DNA of 64,000 bases from Pristionchus mayeri. Its lineage: Eukaryota > Nematoda > Chromadorea > Rhabditida > Neodiplogasteridae. The translations under genes were made by a program, and so were the position numbers. The notes under the pieces are model-generated. The model saw nothing but the letters and a program-made list of their open reading frames with translations, was not told the origin of the DNA and did not search any database. Position 1 is the stretch's first letter, and each line of letters starts with the position of its first letter. This document shows, one piece after another, positions 47,401 to 57,137 of this stretch. The stretch covers positions 33,050,901 through 33,114,900 of the forward strand of contig BTRK01000006.1 of NCBI GenBank assembly GCA_036245805.1, in the 5' to 3' direction.

Positions 47401-50400
47401 AATTAGTTCCCAAAGATCTCCAGCACAGAATCCCGGAATAGCTGCTCGAGAATCATCTCGAAGTAGAGCGAAAAAGTATCGCAAGGGACCAAATTCTGTT
47501 TCCCATGATGAATAAAATGATAGGCCTAAGGGCAACTGCGCGTGAAACATGCGCAATCATGGAGAAAGGTTGCAAAATACCTCTACACAGCTGAGAGATA
47601 TCAAAAAAGAAAAAGTGGCAGAGACTACAAATAGACTTTGCCGGATCCTTTTCATGGGTTCATGTGGCTAAGCATCAAATATGCTAAAACTAAGCGGCCT
47701 GAAATGGTTCAAAGCACGGCCATAGCCACAATAAACAAACAAAAGCAGGTATTCGCAATTTATTGTATACCTGAACAGATAGTAAGTGATAATGGCCCTC
47801 AGCTCACATCACAAGAGACGGCAAGCTATTACAAAGAGGCAGGAATAAAAATATTCACACCGCCATATCATCCGAACTCTAACGGTCAAACTGAACGTTA
47901 TCTGCAAACGCTAAAAAATGCGATCGAGAAATGCATTTATCAGCAGAAAGGAGACGTGGATTCAGTAGCGCGAAAATTTTTTTCAAATACCGCATTACGC
48001 CCGCCCCATCTCGTTAAAAATATAACGAGCGGAAAGATTAATAGGGAGGAATCTGAGAACGAAGATGGAACTCTAGACACCAGAACCAGGTGTAACCGTG
48101 AATCCAGAACCAGGATGCACGAAGTACAGTAAACGCGCGATGACAAATCACGATGAAAATATCGTAAATGCGCATGTACACTTCCGTTCCGACCGATAAA
48201 TCAAATTGGCTAAACCTATAAGACAGGAGCCATAATAGGAGTCTGCAATATAATTGCACTCATCGACAGCTTTGAAACTTCTAAGAAACTGGTTAGCCGG
48301 CAGACCTGACACCGGAACAGTGTGACAGCACGGCATAGAGCATGCGGAAGGAATTTTTCCCGCATCCCCCAATTAGATACAAGAACCAGCATTGAAAATA
48401 CCAATGGTTCTAGTAGGAGAGGAAGTACGGGTGCTACGTACGTAAATTCCGTATGCAGATTCTGAGATAAGTCACCTAACACCATACCATCGTGAAGGTT
48501 AAATCTTGATCGTTGTTCCACGACTTAAAAAATCCTTGAAAAAATATTAGAGGATGTAAGAATAAAAGTCATGAGAAGTCTATGGTAGACACAGATACAG
48601 GAATTTTGAGAATGTTCCTGTGAATTGTTGCAAAAATGCGCTTACTAAGAATATCTTCCTCATATATAGAAATTATGAGGAAGATTGAGGAGTATGAGGA
48701 CGAGTCAGCAGAGACATTGCTGATACTGGTCAGAAACAGCCAAAGTGCTGACCTACCCACGGAATAAAGCCAATTCCAGAATGAGCCGTATACAACTCTT
48801 AAACCCAATACCCTCAGAGCAAAAGAGTTCAAGGGTTGGGCAGGAGTTGTGGTGGAACTAAGTAGTTTCCATACTACGGTAGATCAAACTATATTCTGGT
48901 TTAATCTGAAACCCTCTCACTCAATAACATCTTCATTTGCATCCTCATTCCTCTAATCCTATTCTCTCCTCTCAGATTACTCTCTAATGCCACGTCATCA
49001 CTTCATTTGACTGTCCACTCTCGCCTATATAAGGAAGACGATTGTCCCCCTCGTGGTCATTCCAAGAGACCCCGTCTGACCCCTCGTTGGCCCCTCATTA
49101 GTGCTCTAAACGAGTACGATAAAGAGATGAGGCCTTCTATACTGTACATACTGCACCATAAAACAACTCACATTGTACTTGCCTACACTACTAATTAATT
49201 GGAATGATATTGCTCACCAATATCGGGGGAGAAGATGACCCAACTGTGGGAATAGAGAGGAGAGAGAGGAAATCCGCCAGTGATGGAGCGGAGAGAAGGG
49301 GCAGGAGTCATCTCCACCTGCATACTTATTCCATATGCATGGAGAATCGATTTCAAGAAAATAATTACATTATATTGGGATGTCCGGAAAGTTCGTATAA
49401 TGCTTCGGAAAAAAGTCAGTTCGCGATCAAATGCAGTGATTGCGCAATCTGTTTGTCAACAATGTATTGCATCATTCTGACGTTGAGTAGTGAGAGGATT
49501 TAATCAGTCTCCTAGTTGCTACATTGATTCTTGTGATGGACTCCCATCTCTACCTCCGAGCAGTTTTACTTCATTACTACCGTCTTGGCCGATCCGTGAA
49601 GGAGGCCCACTCTGCCCTGGCCCAGTCGGAAGGAGCTGACGCCCCCTCCATACCCTTCTGCTATAAGTGGTTCTCCCGCTTCAAGAAAGGGGAGTTTGGT
49701 CTCGATGATCAACCCCGCTCTGGACGCCCTCCCTCCCTCGATCAGCCTCTCGTTCTCCGCATACTGAAGCGCAAGCCCATGGCCAGTGTGCGTGAGTTGA
49801 AGAAGGATACTGGTACTCCCAGATCAACGGTGTCCGATATCCTCCATCGATCTGGGAAGAATCCGAAACTCCCACAAGTGATTCCCCATGACCTCTCCCC
49901 CGAACAGCTGAAAAATCGTGTTCAAGTCTCTCGGGAATTACTCCATCGTAGATCCAATCTTCGATGGGTCAATTCCATCATCGCTACAGATGAGAAGTGG
50001 ATCACGTACGACAACCCTGTGAGGAGACTGCAATGGGTGGATGCAGATGAGAAGCCCACGCCCGTCCCGAAGAAGGAAGAGCACGGAAAGAAGGAACTCC
50101 TCTGCTTCTTCTTCTCAGTGCTCGGTCCCATCTACTGGGAGATCCTCGCCCCTGGCACCAGCATCAATGCCGACCTCTTCTCTGAACAACTGCAAGATGT
50201 CGCGATCAGAGTCCCTCCCAGACTCCTGAACCAGGGCAAAATTCTTCTTCTGATGGACAATGCTCGCCCACATCGAGCGAAGATGACCCAGAAGAAAATG
50301 GACGAGCTGAAGATCGAGAGGATTCCCCATCCACCGTATTCCCCGGATCTCTCCCCATGCGACTACCACTGCTTCCGCTCTCTCTGACTTCTGCAAAGGA

Positions 50401-53400
50401 AAGAAGTTCAAGAATCGAGATGAAGTTGTGAGGGCTTTCGTGAACTGGGCGGTCTCGAAGAAACCCGCATTCTGGATGAGGGGAATCGAGACCCTGCCCA
50501 ATCGCTGGAGGGAGGTAGTGAGAAAGAAGGGGGCATACATTGGTCACTGAGAATTGTAAAGCATTGAATAAAAAATAAAAACAAAAAATTATACGAACTT
50601 TCCGGACACCCCAATAAATATAACACAGGAATCACCAGTCAATGGAGGTAGCCGCGAACAATTTTTTTCAAACTCATTTAAAATCGACCAAACTATGGTA
50701 GTATACTACCCTGCTGAAGAGTTTTTGAAAGAACCACACTTTTTCTCACAGAACCGGCATTTAGGAATTCTAATGTATAACAAAAAATAATGTATAACAA
50801 AAAAATAAAAATGGCAAAATTGTGGGGGTTCTAGTTCTCATTCCCACTGACTATGATGTCGTAGCGTCTGTCTGTCTGTTAGTCCGTTTGTCTGTAACGC
50901 TTATCAATCTACCGTATACCTCACAGTTAGCCTTGGGTCAACCAATATTCTTTGGGTCAGACTTATTACTACCGTATACCTGCACACCATGGTGCATTTT
51001 CCGAAATCGCAGAAAAGTTAAATGCACCCTAAATTTCGAAAAATACGGTTTTCGCATTCTCCCATGAGCACGAATTTCAGCAATGTAAACCTAAAAATTA
51101 CGGGAGGGTCAGCAACTGTCGATTCTTAAAGTATGATTTGACGTCAACAACATTAGAGCCATGCGGATTCATCTAAACTTGTATTCCTCTCGAATTTCTC
51201 GCTCCAACTTCGATCCATCGAAGGTTCGTCGAGGGATAAAATTATTGTTTGATAAGATAATTAAGAATACCGATTACATCATGAAAAATATGTTTAGAGA
51301 TTGCTGAGTATGAAAAACGATAACAAATTTCATATTTCTTAAATTTGGAAATTCTTAAAAAATTGAAATTTTAAATTTTAAAATTTCTGAAAAATTCCAA
51401 TTTTTTGAAAATTTCAGTGTTTATCATACTCAGCAATCTTTAAACATATTTTTCATGATGTAATTGTATCGGTATTCTTAATTATCTTATCAAACAATAA
51501 TTTTATCCCTTGACGAACCTTCGATGGAGCGAAGTTGGAGCCAGAAATTCGAGAGGAATACAAGTTTAGATGAATCCGCATGGCTATAATGTTGTTGACG
51601 TCAAAGCATACTTTAAGAATCGACAGTTGCTGACCCTCCCGTATTTATATTTTTTAGGTTTACATTAAAATTCGTGCTCATGGGAGAATGCGAAAACCGT
51701 ATTTTTCGAAATTTCGAATTTCGCACAGTAATTTAGCTTTACTGGGCTGGATACATCGTGAATAAGTACCAGAGAGTGAAATGCAGTGAGCTGGAATGAT
51801 ACGTTTAGGTATTTATGAACGGAAGTAGCGACCACTACACTTTGAATGCAAAAAATCAGAACTAGAACCCCCACCATTTTGCCATTTTTATTTTTTTGTT
51901 ATACATTAAGGAAGATGTTCTTTCAAAATCATTAATAAAATTCTGCTTTAGTCTCCTACGTCATGGCAAAAACATTTTTTATGTTGTTTGGCCTCCATTA
52001 TTTTGGGCACAAATAATTTATTTTTGATTTTCATACTATACCTTCAACATAAAAGTTTCTCAAAATAATTTTCTACGTTTTTTGAGCCCTGTGCCGTCTC
52101 TCTATCTCATCTGGAAGATGAAATACAGTATTTACGGGACCAAAACCGGAGAATTCCTAAATCACGGATCTGGGAGAAAAGTATGGTTCTTTCAAAAACT
52201 CTTCACCAGGGTAGTATACTACAATAGTTTGGTCGATTTTAAATGTGTTTTAAAAAAATTGTTCGCGGAGGCCCTGATTTTGCTTCATCGACTCGTGATA
52301 CCTGTGATAAAGTAGACTAAACTAAATAATAGAAAAAAAACTAAGAGCAATATAGAATGTAATTGAAGTCACCTCAATCAATGCCCATTGATTGGTTTCC
52401 TCTGGTCGAATGGCGATATCGAAGACGAGAGATCGACGCTGCTGCTGCACACAACTCTCTTTACTTCTCATTACAAATTACCCAACCACGTCATCTCTGT
52501 TCTACTGACGATAAACATCTTTACAATTTTATGCAATACCTGGGCACATCAGAAAAGAAGCTAATTTTGGAATGCATTTCGATCATAATACTACTAATGT
52601 GCATTTTAAAATTATACCTGTAGATGGACGATGACTAGTGAGTCGATCACATGCACTCCGAACATCCCTGCCAGACCTGCAAGCATAACTAAGTACTATT
52701 CACTCGAACAATTATTTGCTTAACATTTTATGAACGCGTAAAAAAACTATCCTTCTTGTCAAAAAATGTTCATAGTCACCATGACATTCGTACAAACAAA
52801 TATTAGCTGCCACATTCATAAGATATATTCTCCACTCACCCAGTCCCAGTACGTATCTCAGTTTGGGGATTGCATTTGGATCGGGGAGGATCTCGTAGAG
52901 GGCGACGTCGGAGACTGAAGAATCCCGACGGGAGAAACGAAGAGTACGCACGAAGAGACGACCGTATCTGATGCAGCCTTCCATTTAATGTCCAAAGATT
53001 CCGAGTATGGACAATCTAATATCTATACAAGAACGTGAATTGACACTTTAAAAAATTAGCTTCAAATTATACATTTCGAAATTAAACAGTCCAACCTCAT
53101 AGTTTCTTTCTAATTCGCTAATAATATCACTGATTCAACTAACTCAGCTTTCACACAAATAGTAGACTCACAATATTTCGACGCTTACATTCTGCTCCTG
53201 GAGATGGGTGTTTGCATTGGAGATTCCGAAATCAATCTGAAAGGGAGGGTTTAAATATCTATCAAAGTCAGATCACATATATATGAGGCCGGTTGCCGAA
53301 GAATCGGCAAAACGCCTTCGGAGGCTGGCACAGTGAAATTTCGAAAACACGTGCAAAGGGGTTCTCGATGATGCTGAGCATCATGGTCTACTTCATTTTG

Positions 53401-55695
53401 CACCAATCCGACCGGTACAGCCGGGCTGCAGGTCGGAGTTTTTACGTTTTGTATCGTTTTTCTCCGATAACACAAGAAGTATACAAGATATTGCTCTGAA
53501 AATTGAATACCACCCCAATTAGGCCATGTAGAATCCAATTATTCAAATCTGGTAGCTCCATTTTTATTGCGAACTGAATTATAAAAAAATTTTCGAATAC
53601 TAGAAAAGTGTAGGGTCAGGCGTTTACATGAGGAGATGCGTCTCGTCAATATGATCATTTTTCGTATGCTATGAATTGGTTTATAAGTTCGCGATGTTTT
53701 GTTACATGTATTTTTACATCATAATTTCGAGAGACTCCCTCTCATTGACGCCGCGCAACTGAGTGCGAGGAATGACGAATGAGAGAATTTATTATGTTTC
53801 ACTTCGTAAATATAGATAAAATATATATGACCTTTCTTGGCGAAGTGAAACATAATTCATTATCTCATTCATCGTTCCTCGCGATAAGGCCTTCAACTTG
53901 AAGATGTAAAAATGCATGTAACATAACATCGCGAACTTATAAACCCATACATAGCATACGAAAAATGATCATATTGACGAGACGCATCTCCTCATGTAAA
54001 CGCCTGACCCTACACTTTTCTAGTATTCGAGATTTTTTTTATAATTCAGTTCGCAATAACAATGGAGCTACCAGATTTGCATAATTGGATTCTACATGGC
54101 CTAAATGGGATGGTATTCAAATTTCAGAGCAATAGCTGGTATACTGTTTGTGTTGTCGGAGAAAAACGATACAAAACGTAAAAAATCCGACCTGCAGCCC
54201 GGCTGCACCGGTCAGATTGGTGCAAAATGAAGTAGGCCATGATGCTCAACATCATCGATAACCCCTTTGCACGTGTTTTTGAAATTTCACTGTGCCAGGC
54301 ATATGGCGATTCTTAGACAACCGGCCTCATATTATATTGTTATAATATAAGGCAGCGATTAACTCCACAGCTTGACTAGCATCACTTGCAAAATCACAAA
54401 TTTGAAAAAAAATATTGCGCCCCCCCCCCTACTCTTTGAGCATTGCATTAAAAATTGAAAAGGACTAACTTCAAATCGTGTCAATCGATGGAATTGCCCT
54501 CCTTTAATCACGATTGGTTGCAATTGAGAGTGAGAGGGACCAGAGGCAAGGATGAGCAGAGAAGAAGCCGGCTGCAGAAAACGAGTGATTAGTGAGTGAT
54601 GTGGATATGACATCCATTCAAAGAGAACACATCCAGATCGGTACGCAAAATCTTGGTGAGATAACGAGAGCAACCATTCACATGGTTGATATCAAATATC
54701 ATTGAATGAAAACCATCAAACTGACAAACTGACATGGAAAACACTCCACTCCTGCATTGAGTTGAGAGTCTTAAGCAGCTTTATCGAATGTTTCCGTTCT
54801 TCGATTTGGTACAATTCGAGACCTTGCGTCGTGATCAAGAGAAACTAGAGGGATTCATCATCAGCAAGAGATATCGATTGGTCGAATAGTGATAATGGAG
54901 AGAGTATAAACCTGATTATTGGTGATCCATTCGATTCCCTTGATCCTCGACGTCTTCATCTTGCACGTTTGCCTGATTTCATGAGTGGAAATCTGCGAGT
55001 TGAGATCGACCACCACGATATCCTGAACATTTTCATAAAATATCGAGATAAAACATCAAGTATGGCATTCAAAAAAGTCAACTTGTTGACTATCGGTAAG
55101 AAAATAAGATAATGAAACGGAAACCATGACTCACCACTGAACTATCATGACGTTGCACTGCTAGATACTTGTCATTTTTCGAGAATTTGATTATGTGAAT
55201 GCGCCCGAGATCTCTTATCCTGTAATGGACGATTGTGTAAGAAGATGGGTTATTATCTGGGGTATCTGTAGAACCGCTAAGTGAAAATTAGAAATAGTAG
55301 CATAGTAATCAATGTTGCTCATAAAAACAGTAGCCCACTAACTTAGAGGTTCTACGAATAGCCCCGATGTTTCTTGAGCAGGAAACAAAGGGACAGAGGA
55401 GTACTAAACGAACCTTAACGAAATGACTGGATCCTTCGCATGGACTTTCTTGCCACTGATTCCCATAGCCCCGTTGCCTCGAACGGTGCATATCTAAAAG
55501 AATATAACTGAAACTACACAACAGAATGTTAAAAAAATGAAAATAGGTAATTCGATAATTCGCCCGAATACTCACTCGTTCATTCAGATTATCGTAGAAG
55601 GTTTCCGCCAGGGGGCTGCCCTTCTCGAAAGTGACGCATTCATCGCCTAATTGTAACATATGCCCCCAGGGCAAGTTGGTAATCGATAATTTCAA
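41485..55695 (-). CDS. rmc-1: RMC1 homolog, regulator of the MON1-CCZ1 Rab7 exchange factor
   Basis: 22 exons: 55576-55695, 55414-55493, 55135-55219, 54912-55022, 54734-54844, 54470-54571, 53172-53236, 52840-52967, 52618-52676, 52373-52444, 49218-49317, 45031-45107, 44803-44904, 44602-44689, 44343-44447, 44150-44223, 43846-43926, 43687-43758, 43232-43323, 42949-43035, 42845-42891 and 41485-41609. Every phase closes: 1983 nt, 660 residues; human RMC1 (C18orf8/Mic1) has about 657. Matches in order: FEKGSPL, IHIIKFSKNDKYLAVQR, ITTQGLELYQIEERKHSIKL, FGVHVIDSLVIVH, LYSHSWVIFSPDI, LLHFLLNRSGGK, AYIRSLRKHGLPID and EDSKPLAFLLLSYEARYPPL. The N-terminal half is a beta-propeller, the C-terminal half the helical Mic1 domain. 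Role: third subunit of the endosomal GEF that loads Rab7. The start could also be the ATG 12 codons later. Introns hold three foldback elements, an LTR element and a mariner. Confidence 0.93.
41707..42730. mobile_element. Foldback element D, 1.0 kb, in the last RMC1 intron
   Basis: The two arms (41707-42190 and 42250-42730) are reverse complements, with landmarks GGGATGTCTGACACTCCCCC and GACATCCCTCAGGATG and a loop near 42190-42240. Ends TCACGCCATTCGCGAGAG and, reversed, TCACGCCTCTCACGAGAA, flanked by TA (41705-41706 and 42731-42732). It differs in sequence from the A/B/C family but has the same target. Confidence 0.85.
45171..45494 (+). repeat. 5' LTR, with TATA box
   Basis: 324 bp. GCCTATATAAGG at about 45351-45362 is a good TATA box, placed roughly mid-LTR, so transcripts would start some 25-30 bp downstream. 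Confidence 0.85.
45494..45546 (+). other. Primer binding site extended to a 53-nt tRNA-complementary segment
   Basis: Starts TGGCGATCAGGATGAGAT, a normal 18-nt primer binding site, but continues as the complement of a tRNA 3' half up to the anticodon loop. Reversed, it reads through the anticodon GCT, a T arm with GTTCGAATC, and the post-transcriptional CCA. By the sequence around the anticodon (TGCTAATCC) I assign it to tRNA-Ser(GCU). It is followed at once by a second copy of an internal part of the LTR (45545-45640, the same as 45244-45339). Confidence 0.7.
45545..45640 (+). repeat. Internal partial copy of the LTR
   Basis: About 96 bp identical to 45244-45339 of the 5' LTR, starting CACTCAATAACATC and ending CATTTGACTG. 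It is joined to the tRNA-like segment through a two-base overlap (CA). This looks like a template switch during reverse transcription. Confidence 0.8.
47613..48132 (+). pseudogene. Integrase catalytic core fragment of the LTR element
   Basis: The first catalytic Asp region reads WQRLQIDFAGSF in one frame (from about 47613). A shift near 47650-47660 leads to EQIVSDNGPQLTSQE (second Asp) and YHPNSNGQTERYLQTLKNAI (catalytic Glu). This is the K02A2.6-like integrase type of nematode gypsy elements. No reverse transcriptase, protease or Gag could be recognised elsewhere inside the element. Confidence 0.8.
48845..49168 (+). repeat. 3' LTR
   Basis: 324 bp, same length as the 5' LTR and about 99 percent identical. 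Followed by the CACAT duplication and then, 45 bp on, by the RMC1 exon at 49218-49317 (minus strand). Confidence 0.9.
49375..50614 (+). mobile_element. Mariner transposon, full length, in an RMC1 intron
   Basis: 1240 bp. Ends TTGGGATGTCCGGAAAGTTC and, reversed, TTGGGGTGTCCGGAAAGTTC, flanked by TA (49373-49374 and 50615-50616). It encodes one transposase and ends with AATAAA (about 50566) before the right repeat. It lies six bases from the start of foldback element C. Confidence 0.93.
49524..50550 (+). pseudogene. Mariner transposase with one C-terminal frameshift
   Basis: Frame open from the Met at 49524 (or 49536) to 50387, with helix-turn-helix regions (RLGRSVKEAHSALAQSEG, FKKGEFGLDDQPRSGRPP) and the catalytic triad ATDEKWITYDN, MDNARPHRA and YSPDLSPCDYHCF in D,D34D layout. 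A +1 shift in CGCTCTCTCTGAC at about 50382 creates an immediate stop. The last 55 codons (DFCKGKKFKNRDEV to the end KKGAYIGH) continue in the next frame and stop at 50550. All three catalytic acids precede the break, so only the C-terminal tail is lost. Confidence 0.92.
50623..52307. mobile_element. Foldback element C, same terminal family as A and B
   Basis: 1685 bp. Ends ACACAGGAATCACCAGTC and, reversed, TCACAGGTATCACGAGTC, with TA on both sides. Inverted arms meet near 51370-51410 (AAATTTTAAAATTTC region). The middle differs from A and B (landmarks GGGGGTTCTAGTTCTCATTC and GACAACCGTCG-type inner repeats are absent there), so C is a related but distinct subfamily. Confidence 0.8.
53284..54329. 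mobile_element. Foldback element E, 1.05 kb, in an RMC1 intron
   Basis: Ends TGAGGCCGGTTG and, reversed, TGAGGCCGGTTG, flanked by TA (53282-53283 and 54330-54331). The arms match closely over some 500 bp; the loop is a short AT-rich stretch at about 53810-53840. It lies between RMC1 exons 6 and 7. Confidence 0.85.
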
Positions 55696-56235
55696 TTTTT
55701 ACTTCTTGGTAAGTAGCGAACTCATGATAAAACACTCCGCTATGTTCGCACTCCTAGACACACCACGAGAAAACCGTATAACTGGCAATGTGTGACCGAT
55801 TGCATAGTGAGTTTATTTCAGCATCCTATTTTTACTTGATAAAATCAAGTTTATTGCTGTTGTTGTTCCTATCGATGTGCTTAGTTAGCGAATAAAATAT
55901 TTTATCAGTTCGACAACATGGTATACCCGATTTGAAAGAATGAAATTAGTGCATGCGAATGCTTCAGATCCCCATTATCATCTGCGTGTTAGAACAATAC
56001 AAATCAAAGTCTACAGTTTAAACGTAAAGAACGTTTTCAGATGGAGCAGAGCTTCAAATTCTGAAGCATGTGCGCCCCATATTGCATCTGGAAACACGAA
56101 TAATACACGCAGAATGAATCTCAAAGGGTAGTCGATATGCATTGATATCAAGACCTCGCATGAATAGGAATGAGCAATAATGTACAAATAATGGGTACAC
56201 CGTCGAAGGGCCAGCTCACACCGAGTGCACCCTCC
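55696..56235. other. RMC1 upstream region
   Basis: 540 bp between the RMC1 start and the stop codon of the next minus-strand gene. AT-rich, with no exon or repeat I can name. It should contain the RMC1 promoter; no clear TATA box. Confidence 0.4.
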
Positions 56236-57137
56236 TCAGATGTAGTCATCGTTGATGAAGGGGACGTGCTTGCCAGCTAGTCGAGTCACTCTCTCTCGTT
56301 CCTTCCTCACTACGTCCACGGACCAGCTCCAGAAGTACGTCAGCAGGGCGAAAACGAGAAATCCTGAAGAGCTGGAATGACTCATCGAATGCGTCAACTT
56401 CCACTCACCGTACACCTCAACCAGGTCATTGCCCAGGATTATCCCGTGGATGGTACACACAGCGAAATATCCAGTGAGGAAGGCACTGCAAAATCGAATA
56501 CCGTAATTGTGCATTCACTGCGGGACCAACCTGATAGCCAGATGCATCGATCCACATACGACGTAAGGAGTCATCAGACCAGGGACATTCCTCGTAGATC
56601 CGTAGAGGAGAGAGAAGAGGATTCCGATGTTGAGGAGAAGACCCGAGAAGACTGCTGCTGCAGAGGATAGAGTTGACGAATTGCATCATTTATGCAGCAG
56701 TGACTCAAGTGATTCATCTCTAATTCACTTCCGTTTCAGCCAACTCTCCTTACATTAGTAAACTGCATCTGTCTAATAGGAATAAGTAACCCAATCTGAT
56801 TGCGATTTCGTGTAGGTGGGCAGCGAATAATTAGTAGCGAGCTCCTTAATCCATTATAGAAACTCCCACGAATCAAGTTCTTATGCACAGGACGCACATA
56901 TATAGCACCGACGCATTCTAATATGGGGAATGTCGAAGAAATGAGATGGAAGGACGAACCTCCATAGATCAAACTATCGTTCGTCTCCTGCTTCTGGAAG
57001 TTCCACAGTGCACATGCAAGGACTGAAATGGAAGGAAATGAGTATCGCTCAGGCGATTACCGTATACCTGCAGCAGATACACAGACAGATAAGAAGATTC
57101 CCGCGACTGCATGCACTTTCCCGCTGATCTCAGGCAT
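56236..57137 (-). CDS. Small four-transmembrane protein, family unknown
   Basis: Exons 57068-57137 (start MPEISGKVHAVAGIFLSVCV), 56960-57022 (LACALWNFQKQETNDSLIYG), 56530-56657 (VLLLNIGILFSLLYGSTRNV then PGLMTPYVVCGSMHLAI), 56409-56485 (AFLTGYFAVCTIHGIIL) and 56236-56363 (FLVFALLTYFWSWSVDVV, tail INDDYI). The hydrophobic spans suggest four membrane passes with a short basic-acidic cytosolic tail, the layout of LAPTM4/tetraspan-like proteins; no closer identity is claimed. Phases close for exons 1-2 and 3-5, but not between exons 2 and 3, so a small exon may be missing or a donor misplaced. Confidence 0.65.

Larger units (their letters stand above)
45171..49168 (+). mobile_element. Ty3/gypsy-type LTR element with decayed interior, in an RMC1 intron
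   Basis: 324-bp LTRs at 45171-45494 and 48845-49168 begin AGTTGT and end ACAACT, and differ at three positions by my reading. The element is flanked by the 5-bp duplication CACAT (45166-45170 and 49169-49173). A purine-rich GGGTTGGGCAGG lies just before the 3' LTR as a polypurine tract. The interior (3.35 kb) keeps only an integrase core as recognisable coding sequence, so this copy must have moved with enzymes from a relative. It lies between RMC1 exons 11 and 12, opposite in orientation to the host gene. Confidence 0.88.
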
